A stretch of DNA of 64,000 nucleotides from Sipunculus nudus (Eukaryota; Annelida; Sipuncula; Golfingiida; Sipunculidae). The position numbers were made by a program, and so were the translations under genes. Where the stretch lies: contig CM049307.1 of the NCBI GenBank assembly GCA_026874595.1, positions 73,942,643 to 74,006,642 of the forward strand. The letters are read 5' to 3'. Every line of letters starts with the position of its first letter. Positions within the stretch are counted from its first letter, which is position 1. The notes beneath the pieces are model-generated. The model made no database searches, had not been told where the DNA came from, and was given only the letters and a program-made list of their open reading frames with translations. Shown here piece after piece: positions 11,640 through 22,090 of this stretch.

Positions 11640-12140
11640 ATTTTTTTTTTGGTGATTTTATGTACTTTTAACTGTTTACATTTAAATCGATATTTCTCCG
11701 CAATTTAGTGTTAAAAAGATTTCATTTCAACGGATGGAACCTTAAAAATAATGCTTTCAAAATGGATTTTTTTTATTTTATCTAACATGCCCCTCATTGA
11801 TGAAAATTATTTTTTTTACATTTCAAATTTAAATATAAAAAAATTATATTCAGAATTTCAAATTTAAATATGATTATTTTTTATTTAAGATATATATTGT
11901 ATTTTTGTTTCAAATTTAAATATTACTACCTTTATTTTTTTATTTGCATTTTATTGATTACTTGTAATTCTTTTTACATTTCATATTTAAATAAGACAAC
12001 AAAATTTAGAAAGTCAACACCTGTTTAAAAAGTCTGTTACCTATAGGTTTATATTTATTTATATATTATATATTTAATTTAAGTACTATTTTGTAATGAA
12101 TAATATATGAAACATAAAATATTCTTAAATCTAGATAATG
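11640..12140. repeat. Very AT-rich block with repeated ATTTAAAT motif
   Basis: The phrase TTTCAAATTTAAATA or a close variant occurs four times (about 11820, 11857, 11909 and 11977) in an almost pure A/T stretch. It resembles a degenerate tandem repeat or matrix-attachment-like DNA. Confidence 0.45.
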
Positions 12141-12919
12141 TCAACCTGTGTTAGAAAATTCAAAGAGTGCATATGTTATTCTCAGCTTTCAGCACATGTA
12201 TACAAATCCCAGAGCAGCAGTTTGTAAATCATTAATGATACATGAGAAAATGTTTACACACTTCATGAGACAAAACTTCTGAGACCTAAGACAGGAGATT
12301 CTGCATACTAAAACGAACTCTGCTACATTACTCTATTGGTGGTACCATAGGGCCTGCACATTTAGATTGAAAATAATTGTAGCCCACCAGAGACTCACAA
12401 TAAGCTGTCTTTGGTTGCTGTATTGTATGGGCTAATGACACAGATGAAGAACTAATGATATGGCCTTTGTTGGTGTCTACTGGCTATACTTTTACATCCG
12501 TTCAACCGTTTTTCATGCTGTAAAAATAGGGAAAGGGAGACTAACCCCTATAAAATCACTAACATTGTGTAAATATACTTTGATGCATCAACTAATTTGC
12601 CAACAAACTGATCGGTGCATATAATTACTTAAACATGTGTTAATGGAGAGATACTGGTAGCACATGTATCAGCTAGTACACAAAGGATGACCTAATTATA
12701 AGGGGTATAGGGTTTTGCCTACCAGCCTCTGACCAGGCCAGCAGTAGCCCGGATGTAAACAACAACGATGCAGTCCCCTAAATAGTTTTGTAATGCTAAG
12801 ATCTGTAATTCTTCATTTTTAATTTGTTTTGCATTCTCCATTTTTCTCAATTACGGGCAACAGCCACGGACACAGGGACTAAAGATGCTCAGCCAGTTTT
12901 AATGCCCATTATAGTATCA
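12141..12919. other. No gene seen
   Basis: AT-rich sequence up to the LTR insertion point. ATCA at 12916-12919 is the left copy of the LTR target duplication. Confidence 0.5.
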
Positions 12920-13794
12920 TGTTACAGATGTCTCTTTTATTGTATGCAGCAGTCTTACGTGTGTATGTGCAGCGCTAGCATTGGCCGTTGCTATGGCGAC
13001 AAAGCCCGGCCCACTCGTGGGGTCTGACGTGTAAACAGTGGTCATGCTAGTCTGGGGCTTTCTCGCCTGGCCGAACCGGGCCGGCCCACGAGTAAACCCT
13101 GATATGTAGAAACACAGCGTTAGTTGTTCTAGATGTTTCCTGTAACGTGTGTATTCTTGGGTTCTTTAGATTGTTCGGGAAATGGAACGTTCTCGGCTTG
13201 AGGTGAAAAGTTATAAATACGGGGTTTTCTTTTAGAGCCGAGAGGGAGGAGAGAAATATTCCATTGGACACAAAGAGTGTAAGTCAGTTTGTGTACCTTT
13301 TCCTATAATGTTTATAGCAGTTATAGCTTTTCTTGAAATTTGTGACGGATTATAATTAGTCTTCAGTTTGCCTTTGGGATCGCTATAAGAACTTCACATT
13401 TGGATTACAAGTTGATTTTGTGAGTGAACTGAACTGAACTGAGAAGATTTATGTGAACTGTTCATCTAGATTATATGCTTTAAAGGACTTTTTGTCGCTG
13501 TGACAGTGGTGGTATCCAGGTACTGTACACTTTATGTATATACTTGTATTGATTTACTGTTGTACTGTTGTTATATTGTGAAATTGTATTGATTTAGTGT
13601 ACTGTATGTTAGTGTTGTTTTAAGAATAAATTATAATTATTTGTTAACAAAAAAACCCACTCACTTCTTTATTCATTCCTCTAGACATTTCACGCTGCCT
13701 AGTGTTACAGAATTTGATTTTATTTTATCTCTATAACAAAATTTATGCTCGTCACGCACCACTACGTGATCTGTTGATATTAGGTTCCGTAACA
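12920..13794 (+). mobile_element. Solo LTR, plus orientation, long variant
   Basis: It begins TGTTACAGATGTCTC and ends GGTTCCGTAACA, and is flanked by ATCA on both sides (12916-12919 and 13795-13798), a clean 4-bp target duplication. It contains TATA-like AGTTATAAATACGGGG near 13210 and the poly(A) signal in AAGAATAAATTATAATTATT near 13623. It aligns with the inverted LTR at 7034-7622 but is about 290 bp longer, with extra sequence in the 5' (U3-like) part and about 55 bp near the 3' end. No internal coding region adjoins it. A 67-codon frame inside (12824-13027) is incidental. Confidence 0.8.
12987..13000. promoter_or_regulatory. RFX X-box-like palindrome inside the LTR
   Basis: GTTGCTATGGCGAC is two bases from the symmetric RFX X-box GTTGCCATGGCAAC. 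It lies in the U3-like part of the LTR, upstream of the TATA-like element. Function is inferred only. Confidence 0.3.
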
Positions 13795-13798
13795 ATCA

Positions 13799-16344
13799 TA
13801 AGAAACTGGTTAATACCATTAGTTCTGGTATAACACAGCCTTTTTCACTATCAATTTCCCACAAATGCTTGGAGGTTGTGTCATTCAGTTTGTGCTCCAT
13901 TTGTTCAGATTTGTCGAAAAATATCCATATGACAAGAATTCTGGATATCATTAAGTACTTCATTATTCTCTTGACCTATTACTCCTAGGTTTTCAGAACA
14001 TATGTAACCGGGTTTTTACTATCTTTAACACAGTCTATCAGTGAGTACACGCAGCAAACGTCTAATGGCTCAACCATTCTCTTTAGTACAAAATAAAAGG
14101 TAAACTCGATTTCGCCGAATGGAAGACGTGGGCGAGTACGAACGAACACCGGTTGTTAAGATATAGACTGGTACCGGTTCCTGATTATCGCTCATTTGCC
14201 GGTTTGGGGGAAAGTGGGGTGGGGGGGGGGGGGGGGGGTTGGTGGGCTAGTGATTCTTTGGCGATTGGATACATCAATGAGTTTACATGTAAACTCTTTG
14301 GATACATCTGGTATTCATTCTTCTGTTACGAAGTTTGGTTTTATGGATAAGGGCAGTCTTTGTTTTCTTCACAGCATTTTAAATCTTTCTCACGTTCATA
14401 ACAATTTCATTCAAAGAGACATAATCAGGGGCAGAATAATTTGCCTATTCTTCATCCTATCACTTCACTTTTGCTTAATACAATGTTTTAGCCAAAACAA
14501 TCCCAGCACACCTTGAGCTTTATAACACCTCATTATGGTTCTGCATGCGTCTGTTTACAACAACAAGGCCGCGTGACCCGAGGTCCGATTTTGCGCATGC
14601 GCGACAGACCCCAAACAAAGAGTATTTCAGACATGGACCTTCGTGTCCTCTGATAGATCTCTGCTAGATGGACATGGTCCATTGGCCGTATGTAAATTCA
14701 TTATAGAACCTATCGCAACAGATTCGTACGATAGGTCCAGTGGTCTCAGCTGAAATAACAGTCATAGCACAGTGTGAGCTCGTGTATCGGGTCCCTAAGC
14801 AACATGCAATGTTTCAGACAGCGGAAACATGTATTACATTTTCTTTGGACCAAGTCAGTAAGAGCATCTCTGAATGACAGGTGTTGTGGCCCGGACTTTG
14901 CACGGAGTTCCATGCGCTGTGACGCTGTTTTGACGTCTGTGATCGCGCCCGGTCCATTTTTTAAACACTCGTGCACAGGGGTAAGCCAACGGTTTCAGGG
15001 CAATATTTTATCAGTTACCATTTTATTTCAAAGGGAAGACACTATTTTCCGTTTTAATTCAAAATGCATTATATGTGATTAGATCCCTTTAATACACAAT
15101 GCATGGGGTTTGTTGTCCAATTGATTCAGCACAAAGAAAATTTAATTTAAACATGATCTTGGTCGAAAGTGATGCCAAGTAAATATAAGAATATGAAATC
15201 ATGTTGTGTTAGTATATCAGTTAAACGGAAAATTCATGACTGTTTTACTAATATATACTGATGTACTGATGAAAATGTGTAGACCAGTGATAAGTTTAAG
15301 CCCGTCACTAAAGATTTCGAAATCCTCTATTTTTACGACTTTTCAATTCAGTTTTAATTTTATATAATTCACATTAATACAGAGGAAATGATGCAGACGG
15401 AAGATATTAGGTGATAAAAAATAAAATTGTGAATAGTGTATAAAAGAAATCTGCAGGCTTCGTGGTAAAGGTCGTTGCCTGGACAAGTCAGCACGGCATC
15501 ACTAATTGCGTTGTCATAATTTGTAGGCAAAACTGTCAATGTGTCGTTGTCCATGACAGGTAATAAGGGCTTCCTTCCGCTTAGTATTTCTAGTTTAAAG
15601 TTCAAATCACTTTCCGTAGTCCCACGCCAAGCTCTTCTGTCAATGTTACAGGAGACCACCATCCAAAGAAACCCGAAGTCAAGGTAAGGTCAGCTTATAA
15701 AATCATGTGCGACTTCCCCAAATCTGTCATGACGTTGGCAACTATTATTAATAATAACTATAAGTCTGCATTCTAAGGCATGCAAGCCTCCGCCATACGA
15801 ATGTCCCTATTGTGGAATGCTCCTAAACCCGTGTTTGCATTCACTTATTTAGCCCATAATCCCAGGTTCATTCGTGCATGCGTGACTCTGCATTTGTGAA
15901 TATTCCTTGATAACGCACCGATATCGGGATCATGTACTGGATCCACAACAAAATGTAATCGATTATTAACCCATTTCCGAAATGCCCTAAAATTACATTA
16001 GGTTCAAGAACAAACATACGAAAGCATACCTTTGGCAATGAAAGTGTGAAAAATACATGAACAAAACCCTTTTTTTATAAATGTCAATTTACAATAATTA
16101 TAAAAAGCTACCCACAATAACAATATAAATAAATATCATATTAATATAAGAGCAATTCTGATAATTGTTTTACTACAAAATTTATCATAAATCCACTTAT
16201 TATTGATTATAATTAATAATACGTCAGTAACTGATTTCAGAGGATAAATGCTACTTTTTAGGATAAATTTCAGTTATACGCCGTACATTGTTTACATCAT
16301 CACCTATATATTAATGACAACTGCAATGTCTTATTTAAAGGGGC
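13799..16344. other. No gene confirmed; poly-G tract and NRF1-like site
   Basis: A G run lies at 14219-14238 and an NRF1-like TGCGCATGCGCG at 14592-14603. Overlapping frames on both strands at 14746-15082 and the 97-codon minus frame at 15369-15662 show no domain. A possible short exon between TGTTACAG and CAAG|GTAAGG at about 15650-15683 is too small to support. Confidence 0.4.
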
Positions 16345-16660
16345 CTATTCCGATAGCTGACGTCGGTTAACTACAGATAATCCCTGGAACCCTTTTAAAA
16401 CTACGCCAAGGATCTCCAATCCCACAGCACACAGGCTGTTTGTTTTGTTTATAGCCAAGTGTTGATGAGAGAGAGAGAGGGGGGGGGGGGCACAAAATCA
16501 AAACACATTTAACAAGGACATCTGGCGGCCAATCAGAAGAAGCAGCGTTTTGCATAGGGAGATTTGCAACTCCTGACCTTTCAACTTCCGCACATAGACA
16601 ACCAACCACCTTAGTTTACATGATTTTTGTTTGGCAACATTTTACTAACACCTTGTAGAT
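16345..16660 (+). repeat. Dispersed repeat, copy 1
   Basis: It shares ordered words with 21775-22090: AACAAGGACATCTGGC, then a GTTTTGCA...AGG stretch, CCTTTCAACTT followed by CGCACAT, and CAACAT...AACA near the end. Both copies are in the same orientation. This copy also contains (GA)n and a short G run at about 16469-16490. No coding capacity is seen. Confidence 0.5.
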
Positions 16661-17484
16661 ATACAAGTTTACATATCTGTCACAGAGGCGTTATCAGAAC
16701 TTTTCTTATCAGGAATCATCTACAGTTCTTAAATATGTCAGCCAAAAAATCACAGATTCGACGGAAAATGAAAGTGTATAATGGTGTTAACGAAATAAAA
16801 CACATACACGCACACATACACGTCTTAAACCCATGGACTTAGGTACATGGGAAGCACAGCGTGTTCCAATTTGCGTCCCGAGAAGATAGGACAAAAAACG
16901 TACTTATCCTCATTTTAGTCATTAGAACATTTGTTTGAAGTCAGACTCAGGAAGAAACCTGAGTGATGAAAGAGGAAATTAATGTGAAGTGTGGTCAGCG
17001 AGGTCACGTGACTCAATTTGAACGACAATGCTGTCTTTGTATCTAATCAGCTCTTCCAGGCGTAATTAAATGGTTTACTCACAGATCGGCAAATTAAAAA
17101 TTCAGATAGACGGTGAGGAACTAGTTTTTTAGTAACTTTATTGTCTGCTACCTATTTGTTTTCATTACTTGCCAATATCACGTTCAAGTTAATTCGGGCA
17201 CAATAATCGGTCTATTGATGTGGTACCATCAGTGCCTACTCATAGTTATTTTGCAATTAATTTAATAGTTTTTATCATAAAAATTCACACCCCATTATTC
17301 ACACAAATATACAGGGCTAATGGAATTGAAGCTAATATACTGTTATATCAACTTTTATGGATAGTCTGAGGGGAAAAAAACACCCTAAAACAGGTCATTC
17401 ACAGTTAAGTGATAGCGATCCATGGCAGTGATTTTTAAAAATAAAATTTAACTAAATATATCCCGTTAGATTCTTAAATTGGAG
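16661..17484. other. No gene seen
   Basis: AT-rich sequence with no supported exon. Confidence 0.5.
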
Positions 17485-17620
17485 CGTGGACCGTGGTGGC
17501 GTAATGGTTATGGCTCTTGACTTGTGACCACAAGGTTGAGGTTTCGAATCACGCCAAGACCCCTGGCCAAAGTCTTTACCGCAAGAGTGCGCCCTCTCCA
17601 CCCAGGAGTGAATGGGTTCT
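17485..17620 (+). repeat. tRNA-derived SINE
   Basis: A pol III A-box TGGCGTAATGG (17497-17507) is followed by a near-consensus B-box GGTTTCGAATC (17540-17550) at tRNA-like spacing. The predicted anticodon region does not fold into a normal tRNA, and non-tRNA sequence follows, so this is a SINE head rather than a tRNA gene. Confidence 0.6.
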
Positions 17621-18840
17621 GGTTATACATGGACAGCAGGCAAAATGTAGAATGGAAAACCCTACAGCGTCTTCAAAGACGTGTGTATAGGATGTATACT
17701 CCCCAGGGAGCCAAGAAAAGCTACAAGAATGAACAGGTCTGAAGACCAGGAAGGCAAAGTGGATCCGTGATATCAGACAATTAATCATTAACCATAACCT
17801 TAAATTTAATTACTCGAATGACACTAATTTTTATTTTTACATTATACTTAAACAGACCCAGCTAGATTTATTTATTCTTTTTCACATAAATTAATTTTTA
17901 GAGATTCCAAGTATAAGGACATAAAATATCATCACACTAGCGACACCTGTTTGCGACGACTCAAACGGAGTTGTCAGGTTCACTGTACTGACAGGGATAA
18001 TTGTGTTTTGATATACCGTATTTCCTTGATCAGACCCCGGGACCTTAAATAGTTGCCTGTATTATTCAGTGGCCGGGGCAAAACAATATCTAAAACATAA
18101 ATACAGGCCTTAAATAGACGCCGGTCTAGTTCAAAAGGTGGGGTGTCAGAGTAGTTTTTAGTTTGCTGCCAGATGCCTTTCTCCTTTTATAATAAAATGT
18201 GCATTTACTGGTCAGATTTACAGGACATTCTTATATGAATTTTTGATAATATGTTTAATTCCTTTATAAATCTTTCTTTTTTCTTACGTGCATGCCTATT
18301 TGTTTCCATTATGATTAAAACCGATCACCGATCATAGTAAACGGTACACAAATACAATGTCAAGCCAAATCGCGCCCCTTGCTTTCCATTTTGAAGCGCT
18401 TTTAAGTGCGTCCCCAGTGTTACCAAACCTCCGCTTCCTAGAATGTTTTAAGGTATAAATAGTATTTCCTTCTTGTGGACTACCAATACATTCGGTGGAA
18501 TATTCCCGGCAGAAAATATCATACACCAGTAATTACCAGGTCGGAAACGCTTGATTAAGCTGTGTTAAACTGAATCAGTTCGAATTGGGAGGAAGGTGTC
18601 ATAAAGACGAATTACGGAGTGCCGTGATATGAACCCCCCCCCCCCCCCCCAATATTCCGATGGAACTAATGTTACCAGTTGTACGCGATATACCGTTAAT
18701 GGAAGGGCCACCCCGTGTTCAGAATCTGCATGATCGAAACAATATTACCAACTACACGCGGTGTAAAATAACGGAACAGCCACATGAAACATCGGCCATA
18801 TCAGGGTTCCTGGTTTCAAGAAGCCCGTGGGGACAGAATC
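17621..18840. other. No gene seen; poly-C tract
   Basis: AT-rich DNA with a C run at 18634-18650. No exon is supported. AGAATC at 18835-18840 is the left flank of the next element. Confidence 0.45.
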
Positions 18841-19980
18841 TACGGTGGCTCGTATAGGACATGCACAAAATTATTTTTTATCTCGTTCCCACGCGATAGT
18901 ATCTCGTGGCCACGCGATAATTATCTCGTTCCCACGAGATAGTATCTCGTTCCCACGCGATAATTATCTCGTTCCCACGCGAAAGTATCTCGTGGCCACG
19001 CGATAATTATCTCGTTCCCACGCGTTAGTATCGCGTGGCCACGCGATAATTATCTCGTTCCCACGCGTAAGTATCGCGTGGCCACGCGTTAGTATGCCAT
19101 GCTAGCTAAAGCCCTCATTTGGACAAGAATGTCTGTGGTCTGTTATATGTCGAGCGTTGATGCAGCTTAAATTGTTTGTATGTATTTCGTTGTATGTGCG
19201 TTTGCCCCGAATGCTTCGAGGTAAATTTCAGCAGTTTTCATTGCGTTGTCTCAACATTTCATTGCGTTGGTTCAACTAGCCCATTTTTATTTGTTCATGG
19301 AAAACTGTATTGAGTTTGCTTAAGGGTAAGGGTGATATTAACCCCTGTGTACCAAACGTATGAATTAAACTAAAACACTTGTTTGTATTTTACCTTCCCA
19401 GAAAAATTTTATTTTTTTAGCCATGTCACTTCATTATGACTCGGGGGGGGGGGGGGGGGGAGGCAGGGAAACATGCCCACCTAACTTTTTAAGGAGACCT
19501 TTTTGTGAGAAATTTGCTCATCCTTCCCCTTCACATCTTTCTTTCCACAATAATACTTCAGTTGTGTAATTCATATTATGAAAATTTATTATGACAAATA
19601 TTTTACCCGAACTACCCCCCCCCCTTCCCGCTCACACATTCACTGAACAAACATGGCCCATGAGTGTTGTATGAGTCCCGGTTGCATCATTTCAGGTCTC
19701 AGCATTTTAAGTCCGCTCCAAAATCATGCTAATAATTGACCATAGTCTTCATCCAGTGTAGAGAAACAAGCCTTAGGGATTTAAGATGTAAGTCTTACTG
19801 TATTGTCTATCTACATTTATCTCGTTTCCACGCGATAATTATCGCGTGGCCACGAAATACTAACGCGTGGGACAAGATCATTATCGCGTGGCCACGAGAT
19901 ACTTACGCGTTGTAACTAGATACTATCTCGTGGGAACGAGATAAAAATAATTTTGTGCATGTCCTATACGAGCCACCGTA
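18841..19980. mobile_element. Foldback-like TIR element with palindromic subrepeats
   Basis: The ends are inverted copies: TACGGTGGCTCGTATAGGAC at the left and its complement ending at 19980. Similarity stays nearly perfect for about 65 bp. AGAATC lies immediately outside both ends (18835-18840 and 19981-19986), consistent with a 6-bp target duplication. Inside each end is a tandem of short units built on ATCTCGTTCCCACG and CGTGGCCACGCGATAATT, which are themselves partly palindromic (18880-19095 and 19815-19945). The centre (about 19100-19800) is non-coding and holds a G run at 19443-19460. No transposase is present. If the outer TA is excluded, a TA duplication typical of Tc1/mariner relatives would fit equally well, so the superfamily is open. 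Confidence 0.7.
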
Positions 19981-19986
19981 AGAATC

Positions 19987-20264
19987 TTCTGGACAACTGC
20001 ATATCTCAAAAATCGGTTTCCCTGTAAATTCTGAATATGATACGCGGTTATGGAGATTGCGTGTGTCCTATATCCCTGTGGCATCTTATAATATTTCGTT
20101 AATACAATTCGTTTACCGGCGATGTTTTTAATCGCAGTACCGACGCGTACTTTTGTACTTTTGTCTGCCGATCCCTGATAATGTATATATAATACATTTA
20201 TAATATAATTTCCCAGAATTTCGTTATAAAACCGTCTGGTTGCTCCTGTACACAAGTCGAAAGG
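19987..20264. other. No gene seen
   Basis: The continuation of the sequence interrupted by the foldback element. A 110-codon minus-strand frame (19923-20255) runs into the element end and is not credible as a gene. Confidence 0.4.
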
Positions 20265-20526
20265 TGCTTACACCGGGCGCGATCAGTGGCTTTAAACATA
20301 AACATAGCGCGCACGCCACCTGGTAGCCATACACGCAACATCACAAATCTAGATTATTTAAGCTTCCAAACGGTGCTTCTGTGTTTCTTGTTTGGGAGTT
20401 CACACATGCTTTAATCATACTCTCCTGTCATGGTAAACAGAACTGCTGTGTAAGTGTTTACTCAGACACAGAAGAGTATCAACGTATTAATCAAGTGAAC
20501 TGGAGAGAGTAAGTCTGAGTGCCAAG
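20265..20526 (+). repeat. Duplicated block, copy 1 (5' region-like)
   Basis: It aligns with 30256-30525 in the same orientation. Shared landmarks in order are GCGCGAT-AGTGGC, CATAAACATAGCGCG, a CCACCTG-TAGC stretch, TTCCAAACGG, GTGTTTACTCA and a final GTCTG-GTGCC before ATG. Divergence is moderate, with indels. The block ends at a short frame with a donor (next entry), so it may be the 5' flank and leader of a duplicated gene, or an unrecognised dispersed element. Confidence 0.5.
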
Positions 20527-20539
20527 ATGGATTCGCTCG
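20527..20539 (+). CDS. Candidate first coding exon (MDSL)
   Basis: ATGGATTCGCTCG is followed by a donor GTATGT at 20540. It lies exactly at the 3' edge of the duplicated block. Start context GCCAAGATGG is good (A at -3, G at +4). At the second copy the ATG is kept (30525) but the donor is not. The exon is too short for family recognition. Confidence 0.2.
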
Positions 20540-20979
20540 GTATGTTTTAATATGTTTGCCTGTCTTCATATGTGTGGAAAGACATCTCGAGTTCTGTTTT
20601 TTTTTAAATATTTTAAAACTAATTTTTCATCAAAGTGTTGTCGTTGATATTAGGACACCGGTAGGAAGAGCCTCGTTAGGAAAGGATTGAATACTCGTGT
20701 CAATTTGGAAGAAGAAATAGACAACATTCCGTTGCTGACGAGGTTTTTTTTATTTACATATTTTAAGTTATTTTTTGGAGATAACGGCCTCCATATTTGA
20801 ATGCTGGCATAACTAAGTACTACATACATCTGCAGAATTCTATTCTTGTTTCGCACTACTATACGTGAAAAGGCGGAAAAACATGACTTTTCTGGCATCA
20901 ACCGCACCTGCGGGTTCTGGGAAAGTAATCTCTCCTATAACCTGCGAAAGGCGCACTCATGTGTGAATAAAACACGACT
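20540..20979. other. No gene seen
   Basis: An 85-codon minus frame (20650-20907) has no recognisable domain. Confidence 0.45.
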
Positions 20980-21062
20980 GGATAGGGCCCGACCCTGAAA
21001 ATCTCACCGCCTCGGCTGAGATTCGATCTCCCCTTGATCACTAGACTACAGAGGCCGGTTGT
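20980..21062 (-). repeat. tRNA-derived SINE head
   Basis: On the minus strand, A-box-like TAGTCTAGTGATC (21037-21049) is followed closely by a B-box-like GGAGATCGAATCTC (21018-21031). The spacing is shorter than in a tRNA, so the anticodon arm appears deleted. A non-tRNA body follows on the minus strand. Confidence 0.5.
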
Positions 21063-21154
21063 TGTTAACAAGCTTTGTACGTCTGCTTGTCAATTATACT
21101 TTCTGATCTCTCAATCGTCCTAAAATTTTCGACCCCCGCCCCTCTCCCTCCTGT

Positions 21155-21197
21155 CTCTCTCTCATTCTCAATCTCTGTCTCTCTCTGTCTCTTTGTC

Positions 21198-21285
<88 letters not shown>
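21155..21285. repeat. (GTCT)n and (CT)n microsatellite
   Basis: GTCT repeats at about 21198-21247 run into a pure CT tract to 21285. Long frames on both strands here simply translate the repeat. Confidence 0.9.
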
Positions 21286-21286
<1 letters not shown>

Positions 21287-21774
21287 AAAACATCAGTATT
21301 CAAACCTGCCATATTCACTGTAAAATGAGCTGCGACACGACCATGCTCAATAAATTAGTATAATTCTACATCCATGTCAGTGACAGTACTTTCATGTCGA
21401 TTAATTGATTATATCGGCGATTCGTCTTTCTCTTCATAATCGAGTAAATAGATTACATTTTCATCGATCACATACGATTATAGATGTAAATGTCAATATG
21501 TTACGGGGATTATATGATAGACATGCAGGAAACATGATACAAACTTGTGACCATTAAATATACATTAACTGATGGGAATATATTCACAGTTCACAGTACT
21601 ATAAAAAACGTTTTATCGAAATTTGAAATAATATTTGACGACGATTCTTTTCGTCTGCCATTGTGTATATATACAGAAGGCCCCGGAATTATGATATACG
21701 AAATTGTGTCAGAATTGTCAGAACTTCAAATATTAATAAAGTCAATTCCTACATCCGACGTGGATCAGATAAAG
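21286..21774. other. No gene seen
   Basis: A 79-codon frame at 21547-21786 is AT-rich, without domain or splice context. Confidence 0.4.
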
Positions 21775-22090
21775 ATAAACCCTTGAACCTCTTTAAAAGA
21801 GCCCAAAAAAGCGCCGATCACACAGTGCAAAGGTTGTCCGTTTTGTTCACCTCCGCATGTTTATAACATGTGAGGGACAATAAAATGGCTTTTCATCGTA
21901 ATCCAAACAAGGACATCTGGCATCATATGAGAGAAACCAGGGTTTTGCAAAGGACAATAGATGGCCTTGTTTCAGTTTACTCTCATCAACTACAACTAGA
22001 CCTTTCAACTTGCGCACATGCGCAATCAATCCCCTCCGGTCATATGTTTTTTTCTTCTTTTAGCCAACATGGTAACATTTGCCGGGTTAA
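21775..22090 (+). repeat. Dispersed repeat, copy 2
   Basis: Partner of 16345-16660. It carries AACAAGGACATCTGGC at about 21907 and CCTTTCAACTTGCGCACATG near 22000. The palindrome TGCGCACATGCGCA lies near 22012-22025, while the first copy is degraded there. Confidence 0.5.

Noticed and set aside
7034..13794. A single LTR retrotransposon bounded by the two LTRs
   Set aside because: The LTRs are in opposite orientations, one has its own target duplication, and no reverse transcriptase or integrase frame lies between.
15650..15683. Mini-exon between TGTTACAG and CAAG|GTAAGG
   Set aside because: It is only about 34 nt long with several possible frames; a chance match is too likely without transcript evidence.
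21075..21323. Low-complexity SLSLSL / RERERE proteins on both strands
   Set aside because: A direct translation of the GTCT/CT microsatellite.
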